Positions 1 to 6,156 of a stretch of 9,084 bases of DNA are shown in pieces. The notes under the pieces were generated by a model. That model was not told the DNA's origin. It saw only the letters and a list, made by a program, of their open reading frames with translations, and did no database searches. Made by a program: the position numbers and the translations under genes. The DNA is taken from the NCBI GenBank assembly GCA_910587735.1, contig CAJUNT010000057.1, positions 1 through 9,084 on the forward strand, read 5' to 3'. The first letter of the stretch is position 1; each line of letters starts with the position of its first letter. The DNA comes from an uncultured Clostridia bacterium. Its GTDB lineage: Bacteria; Bacillota; Clostridia; Lachnospirales; Anaerotignaceae.

Positions 1-35
1 GGAACGGCAAAATTTTTTACACTTCTTTTACTTCT

Positions 36-281
36 TTATCTCACATGAGCAAAAACAGAAGTATTATAATGAAATGTCGCTGTACCCGTTCCCTTTAGAT
101 TGATGGTTTTGTTTCCCTTCATTTTTTGTCCTAATATTGGTACTTCTACCTTTGTTTTTTCAACAGTCGCTTCTACGCTGATTGCACTCATAAAATTGAT
201 TCTTCTACCATCAATAATAACATAACATTCCCCGCGGTTACCCGCTATGGTATCTTTCGCATTTAAAGTATGAAAAGCCAT
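36..281 (-). CDS. Phage tail tube protein, XkdM-like, apparently shortened
   Basis: Resembles the N-terminal half of the PBSX XkdM family, which polymerises into the inner tube of contractile tails. The start MAFHTLNAKDTIAG, the segment around VEKTKVEVPILGQKMKGNK and the motif GTGTATFHYNTSVF are typical of these proteins. An AGGAGG ribosome site at 289-294 overlaps the sheath stop codon and fixes the ATG at 279-281. Family members are usually about 140-150 residues, but this frame stops at TAA (36-38) after 81 residues, directly after the NTSVF strand where the family continues with a helix and further strands. In the 35 bases left before the window edge, no single frame gives a convincing continuation; the frame that gives an LM after the F is broken by TGA and then TAA. 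I infer a frameshift, nonsense lesion or base-call error. The identity is fairly sure; the functional state is not. Confidence 0.72.
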   Translation of the reverse strand: MAFHTLNAKDTIAGNRGECYVIIDGRRINFMSAISVEATVEKTKVEVPILGQKMKGNKTINLKGTGTATFHYNTSVFAHVR

Positions 282-292
282 TCTTTTTCCTC

Positions 293-1609
293 CTATCTTA
301 CTACTACTGTCATGTATAATTTTTCCATGGACTGTACTGGCGTTACAGATGTTGTAACAACAACACTTTCTTTGCTTTCTCCCTGCTCTACTACCACATC
401 ATCGGGCGTAAAGTCTGTAATTGCCTTAATCCTTTCTAGATTTCTGTAAAAATCAGTGATATCATTCCAAAAAGCAATTCGCCCAGCATGATTATTTTGC
501 ACTTTTCCTAGATATCTTTGTTGAAATATCGCTGCAATGTCATTTCCTATTTGGTCAAGTACCCTCATGACTTGATTGCTTTGAAAATATTTTGATTTTT
601 CTTTTGTGAAAGAAAGAAATGTGTTAATATCTTTTAGTACACATACTTCATCTCCGACTTGATGAAATAAAAATTTTCCCTTTTCTATACACTGTTGCAA
701 TTCCTTTTGGGTATAGTCGGTGTTGATATCATACTCACCGTCATAAATCATATTGGTTAAACTTTTTTGCACCGCACACCCCGCAATCGCACCAGTCAAC
801 CAATAAACAAGAGAAAATTCACCAAATAAATCTATATTAACGTTCAATAGATTGTTTTCTAGTGAAATAATGCCCTCATGGTCTGCATTTTCTGCACGAT
901 ATACTACCGTCTGAAATTTAATACCGTGCTCGTCTCTCATTCTTTTTGTAAAAGCAACAAATAAATCAACGATTTCTTTTTCTGGAGAATTACAGCCTAA
1001 TGCATGAAAGCGATATTTTTCTATTTTTTCTAGAAATTTTTTGTAATTGGGTGGTGTTCTTCCTTGTCCGTCATTCCCACCCGTCAAAGGCATACCAGCC
1101 GTTAATTGTAACTCTGTCTGTTTTTGAAATACCACAAAATCATTCTCTTTGAGTTCGTCCGCTGTTGATACGACTTGTCTGTCTTGCTCTATGTTGTCCA
1201 GTAGCGTTGTGACAACAAAACCGCCTTCTATATCATTCTCTATGACGATAGAAAGGGCATTGCCACGATTCCCGCCGTATTTTGCTTGTGCGTACTCATT
1301 ACTTGCCTTATTTGTTTCACTGTTGAGACGATAGGCAAAAACCGTTTTTGTATGCCGAAATAGTTCCCGAAACATCTGCATTTGAGGATGTGTGTAGTCA
1401 TAACCAAATAACGTTAAAGAATGTTTCATAAAATCCTCATGAGATACCTCAACAACGGTATTTTCCGCCCCCCAGTCACCAACATAGGGCATAGCAGCAA
1501 CGCCCCTATCAGACAAAAAAGTGCTTGCATTTGCTGCTGATACAAAATTGACATATGCCCCAGGTAATACTTTATTTTGAAAAGTGAATGTTCCACCACC
1601 TAATGCCAC
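293..1609 (-). CDS. Phage tail sheath protein, XkdK-like
   Basis: Contractile tail sheath subunit of the PBSX XkdK family; it forms the outer cylinder around the tube and contracts during infection. About 438 residues, the usual length. Recognisable parts are the N-terminal ALGGGTFTFQNKVLPGAY with VNFVSAA following, VAAMPYVGDWGAENTVVEV near residues 35-55, the NRGNALSIVI strand, the AGCAVQKSLTN region and the C-terminal SMEKLYMTVVVR, so the protein looks complete. I chose GTG at 1607-1609: it gives the family's (M)ALGGGTF start and sits 8 bases after an AGGGGG ribosome site. A longer reading from TTG at 1628-1630 has no site upstream. It ends in TAG, overlapped by the ribosome site of the tube gene, so sheath and tube are tightly coupled. 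Its start lies 14 bases after the connector stop, with none of the usual intervening genes. Confidence 0.93.
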   Translation of the reverse strand: MALGGGTFTFQNKVLPGAYVNFVSAANASTFLSDRGVAAMPYVGDWGAENTVVEVSHEDFMKHSLTLFGYDYTHPQMQMFRELFRHTKTVFAYRLNSETNKASNEYAQAKYGGNRGNALSIVIENDIEGGFVVTTLLDNIEQDRQVVSTADELKENDFVVFQKQTELQLTAGMPLTGGNDGQGRTPPNYKKFLEKIEKYRFHALGCNSPEKEIVDLFVAFTKRMRDEHGIKFQTVVYRAENADHEGIISLENNLLNVNIDLFGEFSLVYWLTGAIAGCAVQKSLTNMIYDGEYDINTDYTQKELQQCIEKGKFLFHQVGDEVCVLKDINTFLSFTKEKSKYFQSNQVMRVLDQIGNDIAAIFQQRYLGKVQNNHAGRIAFWNDITDFYRNLERIKAITDFTPDDVVVEQGESKESVVVTTSVTPVQSMEKLYMTVVVR

Positions 1610-1623
1610 ATGATTAACCCCCT

Positions 1624-1992
1624 TTACCAACTAAATTTACGATATTTGTTTAATTGAGCATTGTAATTTTTCAAAAACTGCATACCCGGATTATCGGCGG
1701 TAGAGTAAGCCGAGCCAAAAGAAACAGAAACATCACCTTCTGTAATGCTTTTTAAGTTCCCTTCTGTCTGTTCTTGTCCTAGACTTTCGGCACGATATAG
1801 GTCAACCGCCATATTTAACATAACATTTTCTAATCCTTTTGGTATTTGATTGATATTACAATAATTGCACACCATATCTTGTATTTTGTCTAATACAAAG
1901 CACAATATAGCGTCTTTTTCGTCATTTTCTACCCCTAGTAGCAGTTTCAGTTTTATCAGCCTTTGTAGGTTGTCCGTCGTCTGATTCTCCAT
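1624..1992 (-). CDS. Head-tail connector protein (Phage_connect_1 / SPP1 gp15-like)
   Basis: A 122-residue, mostly helical protein matching in length, position and pattern the small connector/adaptor proteins that bind beneath the portal (Phage_connect_1 type). Typical are the N-terminal LIKLKLLLGVENDEKD, the helix CFVLDKIQDMVCNYCNI, the segment LENVMLNMAVDLYRAESLG and the SITEGDVSVSFGS strand before a basic, aromatic C-terminus. I chose ATG at 1990-1992, which follows a GGCGGTG ribosome site; the GTG nine bases upstream lies inside that site. The first about 70 bases overlap the end of the upstream coiled-coil gene in another frame. The stop TAA is followed by AGGGGG and the sheath start, so it is translated as part of the same operon. 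It is the only head-completion gene seen between the capsid-region genes and the sheath. Confidence 0.8.
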   Translation of the reverse strand: MENQTTDNLQRLIKLKLLLGVENDEKDAILCFVLDKIQDMVCNYCNINQIPKGLENVMLNMAVDLYRAESLGQEQTEGNLKSITEGDVSVSFGSAYSTADNPGMQFLKNYNAQLNKYRKFSW

Positions 1993-2209
1993 TTGTTTCA
2001 CCGCCTGTTTGTTCGAGTTTTTCAGATTTCAGCCGTTCTAATTCTTTTTTGAGTTGCTCCACTTCTTGTACTAGATTGCTATATTCTGTTTGCGCGGTAG
2101 GAGCTTCGTCCGATTTTGACACCACAGTATAGCCCATAGCCAACAATTTATTTGCTTCATGTTCACTTTGTACTTGTTTTACAACATTGAGCCTTTTTAA
2201 AGTATACAT
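1922..2209 (-). CDS. Small coiled-coil phage protein downstream of the capsid gene
   Basis: A 95-residue protein of unknown function. The first about 35 residues (MYTLKRLNVVKQVQSEHEAN, then KLLAMGYTVV) look like a small compact domain often seen in short proteins encoded directly after phage major capsid genes. Residues about 43-67 form a clear heptad coiled coil (LVQEVEQLKKELERLKSEKL). The tail (about 68-95) is polar, charged and glycine-rich and probably disordered, ending in TRGRK. The ATG at 2207-2209 follows a GGGGG ribosome site just after the capsid stop. Its last about 70 bases also encode the start of the connector in a different frame, and the low-complexity tail is the part that overlaps. 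A capsid-decorating or neck accessory role is possible from position only. Confidence 0.72.
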   Translation of the reverse strand: MYTLKRLNVVKQVQSEHEANKLLAMGYTVVSKSDEAPTAQTEYSNLVQEVEQLKKELERLKSEKLEQTGGETNGESDDGQPTKADKTETATRGRK

Positions 2210-2222
2210 TTGTCATTCCCCC

Positions 2223-3143
2223 TTATGCCTTTTGCTTCACATTTACCCATAATTTATCCATAGAATTGTCCAATATCCATAAATCGTGGTATTTTCTGTA
2301 ATCAATTTTCCAAGCATTTGCTTTTTGATTTGTCATAGGGTCAAATATTCTTGTGACATCGGTTTTAGAAACTGCAATCGGTACTTTTTTAGCGCAAATA
2401 ATCCAATTAATATCTTGAGCGTCAGCAGCAGGGATAAAGCCGCCGGCTTCTTGTCCGGTTGTCTTACCATCATAAAATGTGTAAGCAGTTTTCATTCTAG
2501 CAGATGGTACAGCAATAATCGGACTGCCATCAATGGTTTTGACTGTAAAATTGAGCCTTCCTTGTGCGAAATTACCATTGTTGACCCATTTGGAGAACTC
2601 TTTACTGTTTGTGAGAATATTCTGAACCGTGATAGGCATTGTCACAATCAAATCGGTGTTACCGCCTGCAACATCTCTAATTGTGGTAATATCGTCCATC
2701 AATTTAGACAAAATATCATTTGCGTTCGGTGTATAAGTCGTACTGCGATTTTTAGCCATTGCTTGAGCAGCGATAGAGCTGTAGCGGTAGGCATCAATTT
2801 CGGGTATCATATGCAGCCTTTGAAATTCACCCACAACATTACCAGCGGTAGCAATAAAATTGCTTTCATCTACATCCATGGCATCCAGTTGGAATGTCCT
2901 ACCCCTGTCTTGTGTCAGTGTTTTTGTCTGATACTTGAGCGTTACAGAACCTTGTACAAAGCCGTTATCTCTGTCATAATCCCCTGCACCGTCTGTAGTA
3001 AGAATAGGGATTTTTACTTCATTCCCGCCATGATATTTTACACTGCTCGCATTGGATTCCATCCAGCCACTTGTCGCTCCTTCTACTATCTGTTGGTCAA
3101 GCGTTTCCATAAATATTTTTGCAAATTCTAATGTATTCATCAT
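2223..3143 (-). CDS. Major capsid protein (HK97-fold phage coat)
   Basis: Main shell protein of the head, 306 residues, of a coat family common in clostridial SPP1/PBSX-type phages. Recognisable segments are NTLEFAKIFMETLDQQIVEG and TSGWMES at the N-terminus, GGNEVKIPILTTDGAGDYDR (residues about 40-60), QDRGRTFQLDAMDVDESNF (about 79-97), GEFQRLHMIPEIDAYRYS (about 106-123) and a C-terminal KIDYRKYHDLWILDN that resembles the peripheral domain of HK97-type coats. ATG at 3141-3143 follows a GGGGG ribosome site that lies just after the scaffold stop; a second ATG follows immediately, so the exact start may differ by one residue. The scaffold-then-capsid order is normal for this class. No maturation protease is encoded nearby, which fits a shell built with a separate scaffold. 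Confidence 0.93.
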   Translation of the reverse strand: MMNTLEFAKIFMETLDQQIVEGATSGWMESNASSVKYHGGNEVKIPILTTDGAGDYDRDNGFVQGSVTLKYQTKTLTQDRGRTFQLDAMDVDESNFIATAGNVVGEFQRLHMIPEIDAYRYSSIAAQAMAKNRSTTYTPNANDILSKLMDDITTIRDVAGGNTDLIVTMPITVQNILTNSKEFSKWVNNGNFAQGRLNFTVKTIDGSPIIAVPSARMKTAYTFYDGKTTGQEAGGFIPAADAQDINWIICAKKVPIAVSKTDVTRIFDPMTNQKANAWKIDYRKYHDLWILDNSMDKLWVNVKQKA

Positions 3144-3155
3144 AATCTAGCCCCC

Positions 3156-3707
3156 TTATTCTCCAAATACAGAATGTTCTATTTGACTTTTCAAATCGGC
3201 ACTTGTATGAAATTCGCCTTGCTGTTGGCTGTTACTGCCTACTCTTTTCGTTGTTTCGACATCAAACAAATAGCCGTCAGACTGTTTCAAAGCGTCAAGG
3301 TCAAGCCCGTCAATGCTGCCATCCTCTTTTAGCGTGACTTTTTCCATATCAATCAATGCCTTGATAGCCTTGAGATTTCTACCTTTTGCCTGCATAATGG
3401 CAATGTCAACCGCACTGTTTTTACGACTTTCCAGATATTGTTTTTGTAAATTTGCGGTATCAGCCTTGTATTTTTTCTCCAATTTTTGGTATTCCGCCTG
3501 TAAGTCTGCATTGTCCTTGGCTGATTCCTTCAAGGCTTGTATGTCGGTATCTCTTTGCTGTATTTGCCCCTCTAATGCCTGTTTTGTTTGTACCACAACA
3601 TCATAATCGCTTTTTGCTACATAGTCTGATTTCAATTTCTCTACAATCTTTTGTTCGATTTTTTGATTGTCCGTTTCACTTTCAAATAGTTCTTTTAACC
3701 AATTCAT
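3156..3707 (-). CDS. Phage scaffolding protein (minor structural GP20 family)
   Basis: A 183-residue scaffold that guides procapsid assembly and is lost before or during packaging. The protein is dominated by a long charged coiled coil (about residues 15-95: repeated K/E/Q heptads such as KQALEGQIQQRDTDIQALKE), followed by the family's NSAVDIAIMQAKGRNLKAIK segment (about 97-116), then GSIDGLDLDALKQSDGYLF, where the peptide links helix to a flexible C-terminus. This domain order is that of the GP20 scaffold family. ATG at 3705-3707 sits behind a near-perfect AGGAGG ribosome site, the strongest in the window, which suits a protein needed in high copy. It is separated from the upstream cysteine-cluster gene by an intrinsic terminator; the capsid gene follows 12 bases after its stop. 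Confidence 0.9.
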   Translation of the reverse strand: MNWLKELFESETDNQKIEQKIVEKLKSDYVAKSDYDVVVQTKQALEGQIQQRDTDIQALKESAKDNADLQAEYQKLEKKYKADTANLQKQYLESRKNSAVDIAIMQAKGRNLKAIKALIDMEKVTLKEDGSIDGLDLDALKQSDGYLFDVETTKRVGSNSQQQGEFHTSADLKSQIEHSVFGE

Positions 3708-3732
3708 TTTTTAACCTCCTTATTTTTGGCAT

Positions 3733-3760
3733 AAAAAAAGAACAGTTTTATGACTTGTTC
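3733..3760 (-). terminator. Intrinsic terminator upstream of the scaffold gene
   Basis: Read on the minus strand, GAACA-A-GT, a loop of about 6 bases and ACTGTTC form a seven-pair stem with one bulged A, directly followed by seven T. It lies 13 bases past the TAA of the cysteine-cluster gene and before the strong ribosome site of the scaffold gene. It would stop or reduce transcripts coming from the gp7-ART genes, yet no separate promoter for scaffold and capsid is visible below it, so it probably acts as a partial attenuator or is overridden late in infection. Confidence 0.6.
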
Positions 3761-3772
3761 AGGTCTAATATT

Positions 3773-4051
3773 TTATTCATCTCTTTTTAACATATGACTA
3801 AAGTATTTATATGCCATACTATTTTTTTCAAGTTCAAATTTTTTGCAATCTCTTTTTTCATGTTCAAACAAATAATTTTTTGGCAAAACATCATAAGCCT
3901 TACATTTTTTACTATCCTCATCACTATATAATCTATTTTTACAGAAACCACATATAGGTATTGATACAATTTCTGCTTCACCATAAACTACTTGACAACT
4001 GGTAGGGACATCATCTTGATTTTCAATCATTTGTTCTTTTTCATCTATCAT
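3773..4051 (-). CDS. Small cysteine-cluster protein overlapping the gp7-ART gene
   Basis: A 92-residue soluble protein from ATG at 4049-4051. This ATG overlaps the TGA of the minor head gene as ATGA, behind a GGCGGAAG site; a start eight codons further up would lie inside the upstream gene with no better site. The first about 30 residues are acidic. The rest carries CGFCKNRLY, then SKKCKAYD-VLPKNYLFEHE and RDCKKFE. This C-x2-C ... C-x-A-[YF] ... LP ... H ... DC ... F pattern is familiar from small proteins encoded beside phage head-morphogenesis genes; the Cys and His residues could bind zinc. Its function is not established. Translational coupling to a gene with a toxin-like domain makes a chaperone or immunity role conceivable, but that is inference. 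An intrinsic terminator follows. Confidence 0.72.
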   Translation of the reverse strand: MIDEKEQMIENQDDVPTSCQVVYGEAEIVSIPICGFCKNRLYSDEDSKKCKAYDVLPKNYLFEHEKRDCKKFELEKNSMAYKYFSHMLKRDE

Positions 4052-5823
4052 GGTATCACTTCCGCCTCTAAACAATAATTATTATTTTCTATTTTAGCAG
4101 ATACAATTTTATATTTCAATCCTCTATCAAATAAAACTTCTTCTTGGTTTTGATATTTTTTGTAAGCCACATTTTTTATATAAGCTGCACCTTTATAGCC
4201 TTTTAGTACTTTAAATTTAATCAATACATCTCTTGGTGAATAATCAAAATCAATAAGGCTTGTTGATGTAAATGATTTATTTATTAAAGTATATCCTGTT
4301 ATATTTGATATATCAAATATTCCTTTTTTAATATCTTGTACTATCTCATTAGAAATATTCAAATGTTCCAATATTGTTTTTCTTTGTACAATGATATCTC
4401 TTGTAATTTCACATTTTTGTAATGCTGTACTTATTTGCTCTACTTGGTCTTTATATTTTCCTAAATTCTCACCTTTTGCAAGTTTTCTATTGATTTGATA
4501 TGCACTATTGCCTGTATATTTTTTAATTGCTTGTTTTTCTTGTTCTGTTAAATTTTCTAGCTGTTTCGAGGATTCTAATTTGAATTTTTCTATGTTACTA
4601 CTTGTTCTTTTTTCTAGTTTCTTTTGTTTCAAGCTATCCCATTTTTCTTTGTTTGTGTACTTCATATCTTGGAAATTGTCAAAGCTACCTACTTCTTTTC
4701 TACCTAAGCTTGCCTTATACGCTTCATATTGCTTTTTATCCACACTCTTATGCTTGATTTTCTTTTCCTGCAGCAACCATTCAGGGTCGTTTGCTACATA
4801 AGTCTGATACCATTCTTTGTAGTTCATGGTAGCAGGCACATAATAAGTTTTGCCGTTTTTGCCCCTTGCTGTCTTTTGATGTCCTTGCTCTGTTTCATCA
4901 TCAAAATAAGGCGCTGTTGTACTACGACATCTTGGGTGAAAAGGATTTGCGGTAACGCCTATTTGATAGTCCTTGATGTCAAATATTTTACCGTCCATTT
5001 CTCTGCAAATTTCACTTGTTCTTAGGTCAAACACCGATACAATTTGAAATTGCTTTACACCTAATCGCTCAAAGCTGTCTTTTCTAGAAGTGGATGAAAT
5101 AAAAGCACTTTCTGTTCTTACAAGCGTTTCTGTTGCATGACGTGAAGTTTCTAGGGATTTCGACATATCTCTTATGATTTTTTGAGGTGCTTCTCCTCGT
5201 ATAATACCTTGTGTAAAACGGGTCTCTAGCTGATAAATCAGTTGTGTTTTGTCCTTCCAAATCCTGTCAGAAAAATTTCTACCGTCCGGCGTCCAAGGGC
5301 GTGCTAACGTCTTTTCAATACGATTTGTGTCTATTTTGGCGAAAGCACTGCCAATCCCTGTCCCTTTTTGTATTTCATATGCCGTCTTATAATAGCCTTC
5401 GGTGTAAATCTCACCTAATACCGCCGTTAAACTAGCTATTTTTGACGCCTCTAATATTTCAACCTGTTGACGCATTTGATATTGTAACGCCTGTAGCCTA
5501 GTGATTCTATGGCTGATACTAGCGTTTTCTAGCTCATGCACCCATTTTTGATTGAGGGCGTTCTGTTGTCCGTATAATATGTAGTCCTCTAGTTCCATTT
5601 GAAATGCCTGTCGCTGTTGAGCCGTCAATAATTGCTTTGCCTGTTGTAAGCTGATATTGTTTTCTACTGCAAATTTCATGTAAAAATTATTGATATCCCT
5701 CTCAATCGCCGACATCGCACCGAAATAACTCCTATGGGCGTGCTTGATATACTCCTCTCCCTTATTCAAAAGCCCTTCATTAAGTAATGCAAACCTTTCC
5801 GCCCAATACTCTTTACTTTGCAT
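4048..5823 (-). CDS. Minor head protein (SPP1 gp7/Mu F family) with C-terminal ADP-ribosyltransferase-like domain
   Basis: 591 residues in two parts. Residues about 1-310 are an SPP1 gp7-type head-morphogenesis protein: YW.ER near the N-terminus, a long helical region, VRTESAFISS (235-244), DLRTSEICREMDG (266-278) and NPFHPRCRS (293-301), the hallmark Cys/His motifs. Family members bind the portal and are packaged in few copies. Residues about 310-425 are a charged, lysine-rich linker. Residues about 425-591 look like an R-S-E class ADP-ribosyltransferase: LTEQEKQAIKKYTG, NRKLAKGE, a strand ending in Arg481 (DIIVQR), the STS motif in FTSTSL (520-522) and NQEEVLFDRG with Glu562 as likely catalytic residue (Gln560-x-Glu562). 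The domain would transfer ADP-ribose from NAD to an unknown target. ATG at 5821-5823 follows AGGTGAT. The first part is near certain; the ART call is strong on motifs, its activity untested. Confidence 0.9.
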   Translation of the reverse strand: MQSKEYWAERFALLNEGLLNKGEEYIKHAHRSYFGAMSAIERDINNFYMKFAVENNISLQQAKQLLTAQQRQAFQMELEDYILYGQQNALNQKWVHELENASISHRITRLQALQYQMRQQVEILEASKIASLTAVLGEIYTEGYYKTAYEIQKGTGIGSAFAKIDTNRIEKTLARPWTPDGRNFSDRIWKDKTQLIYQLETRFTQGIIRGEAPQKIIRDMSKSLETSRHATETLVRTESAFISSTSRKDSFERLGVKQFQIVSVFDLRTSEICREMDGKIFDIKDYQIGVTANPFHPRCRSTTAPYFDDETEQGHQKTARGKNGKTYYVPATMNYKEWYQTYVANDPEWLLQEKKIKHKSVDKKQYEAYKASLGRKEVGSFDNFQDMKYTNKEKWDSLKQKKLEKRTSSNIEKFKLESSKQLENLTEQEKQAIKKYTGNSAYQINRKLAKGENLGKYKDQVEQISTALQKCEITRDIIVQRKTILEHLNISNEIVQDIKKGIFDISNITGYTLINKSFTSTSLIDFDYSPRDVLIKFKVLKGYKGAAYIKNVAYKKYQNQEEVLFDRGLKYKIVSAKIENNNYCLEAEVIP

Positions 5824-5842
5824 GCTATCACCTATTGTCGCA

Positions 5843-5875
5843 TAAAAAAAGCACCTATTTCAGAATAAGTGCTTT
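5843..5875 (-). terminator. Strong intrinsic terminator upstream of the gp7-ART gene
   Basis: On the minus strand AAAGCAC, one mismatch and TTATT... pair with ..AATA and GTGCTTT around a 4-base loop (about 11 base pairs), followed by a T tract of seven. It is the best intrinsic terminator in the window and lies 20 bases before the gp7-ART start codon, so it cuts the late operon in two unless read through. It is a natural 3' end for the toxin mRNA started near 6150, giving a transcript of about 300 nt. Confidence 0.78.
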
Positions 5876-5902
5876 ACAAAATACGGTTTTACATGCTATA
5901 AT
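5873..5902 (+). promoter_or_regulatory. Plus-strand promoter for the predicted antisense RNA
   Basis: TTTACA (5873-5878) and TATAAT (5897-5902) are 18 bases apart, and a TG at 5894-5895 makes an extended -10. The -10 is a perfect consensus. The predicted start is about 5909, inside a TTTGTTTAACAAA inverted repeat (5902-5914). It is one of only two strong promoters I noted, and it points against all the genes here. The -35 overlaps the right arm of the terminator stem at 5843-5875. Confidence 0.72.
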
Positions 5903-5908
5903 TTGTTT

Positions 5909-6021
5909 AACAAAGGTGGTGACTGCTGTTCTTTGCTACTAACAAAGAAACAGTCAGCCTCATTTTTTCAAACTATTTCAATAAAATAGCTGCCTTGGGC
6001 TAATGAGGGCAGTTATTTTTT
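5909..6021 (+). ncRNA. Predicted antisense RNA (antitoxin) of the holin-like toxin locus
   Basis: Predicted RNA of about 110 nt running from the extended -10 promoter to a stem-loop with a T tract. It contains a strong hairpin: GACTG and TTCTTTG (5921-5933) pair with CAAAGAA and CAGTC (about 5942-5955). It has no convincing open frame with a ribosome site. It is complementary to the last codons and 3' untranslated part of the toxin mRNA, the arrangement known from type I pairs such as TxpA/RatA and Fst. Its ends are estimated from promoter and terminator; expression is not shown by the sequence. Confidence 0.65.
5984..6019. terminator. Bidirectional stem-loop where toxin and antisense transcripts converge
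   Basis: AAAATAG-CTGCCTT pairs with AGGGCAG-TTATTTT around a 9-base loop. On the plus strand the stem leads into a run of T (6013-6021) and would end the antisense RNA. Read on the minus strand, the same stem has one A-C mismatch and is followed by TTTTATT, so it may also end part of the toxin mRNA. It includes the toxin stop codon (6000-6002), so the terminator is built from the end of the toxin gene. Confidence 0.68.
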
Positions 6022-6098
6022 GACCTAAAATTGAGGATTAAAACAATAAGTGTTGCAAATGCTATCATTAAATACAGACATTCGTATATACTTACCAT
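6000..6098 (-). CDS. Putative holin-like toxin (type I toxin peptide)
   Basis: A 32-residue peptide, too short for ordinary gene finding. It begins MVSIYECLYLMIAFATLIVL, continues with ILNF, then ends in a short basic and polar tail (RSKNNCPH). One hydrophobic membrane helix (about residues 8-24) with a Y-E-x-L-x-L-M-I-x-F-A-T-L-x-V-L pattern closely matches the putative holin-like toxin family found in Firmicutes phages and chromosomes, related to TxpA/BsrG-type membrane toxins. Overproduction of such peptides depolarises or damages the membrane. ATG at 6096-6098 lies behind GGGGGGAGGTGGG, an unusually strong ribosome site. The gene has its own promoter at 6157-6185 and an opposing antisense RNA. 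It sits between portal and minor head genes and has no structural role. A lysis holin is unlikely, since there is no neighbouring endolysin and only one short helix. Confidence 0.82.
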   Translation of the reverse strand: MVSIYECLYLMIAFATLIVLILNFRSKNNCPH

Positions 6099-6105
6099 AA
6101 TCCCA

Positions 6106-6128
6106 CCTCCCCCCTTTGTTTAGGGAGG
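6106..6128 (-). promoter_or_regulatory. Hairpin hiding the toxin ribosome binding site
   Basis: In the toxin mRNA, CCTCCC (6128-6123) can pair with GGGAGG (6111-6106) around an 11-base loop, burying the Shine-Dalgarno sequence just upstream of the ATG. Hidden ribosome sites are usual in type I toxin mRNAs, where they keep translation low until processing or refolding. Seen in sequence; the effect is inferred. Confidence 0.55.
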
Positions 6129-6156
6129 CTGACCGCCCATCACAGTCACCTGTTTT

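Noticed and set aside
2286..3131. Long plus-strand open frame of about 280 codons
   Set aside because: It lies entirely antisense to the major capsid gene, has no ribosome site, and encodes a cysteine- and phenylalanine-rich sequence typical of a shadow frame.
6000..6098. Lysis holin
   Set aside because: Only one short membrane helix, no endolysin nearby, its own promoter and an antisense RNA; the layout is that of a type I toxin.
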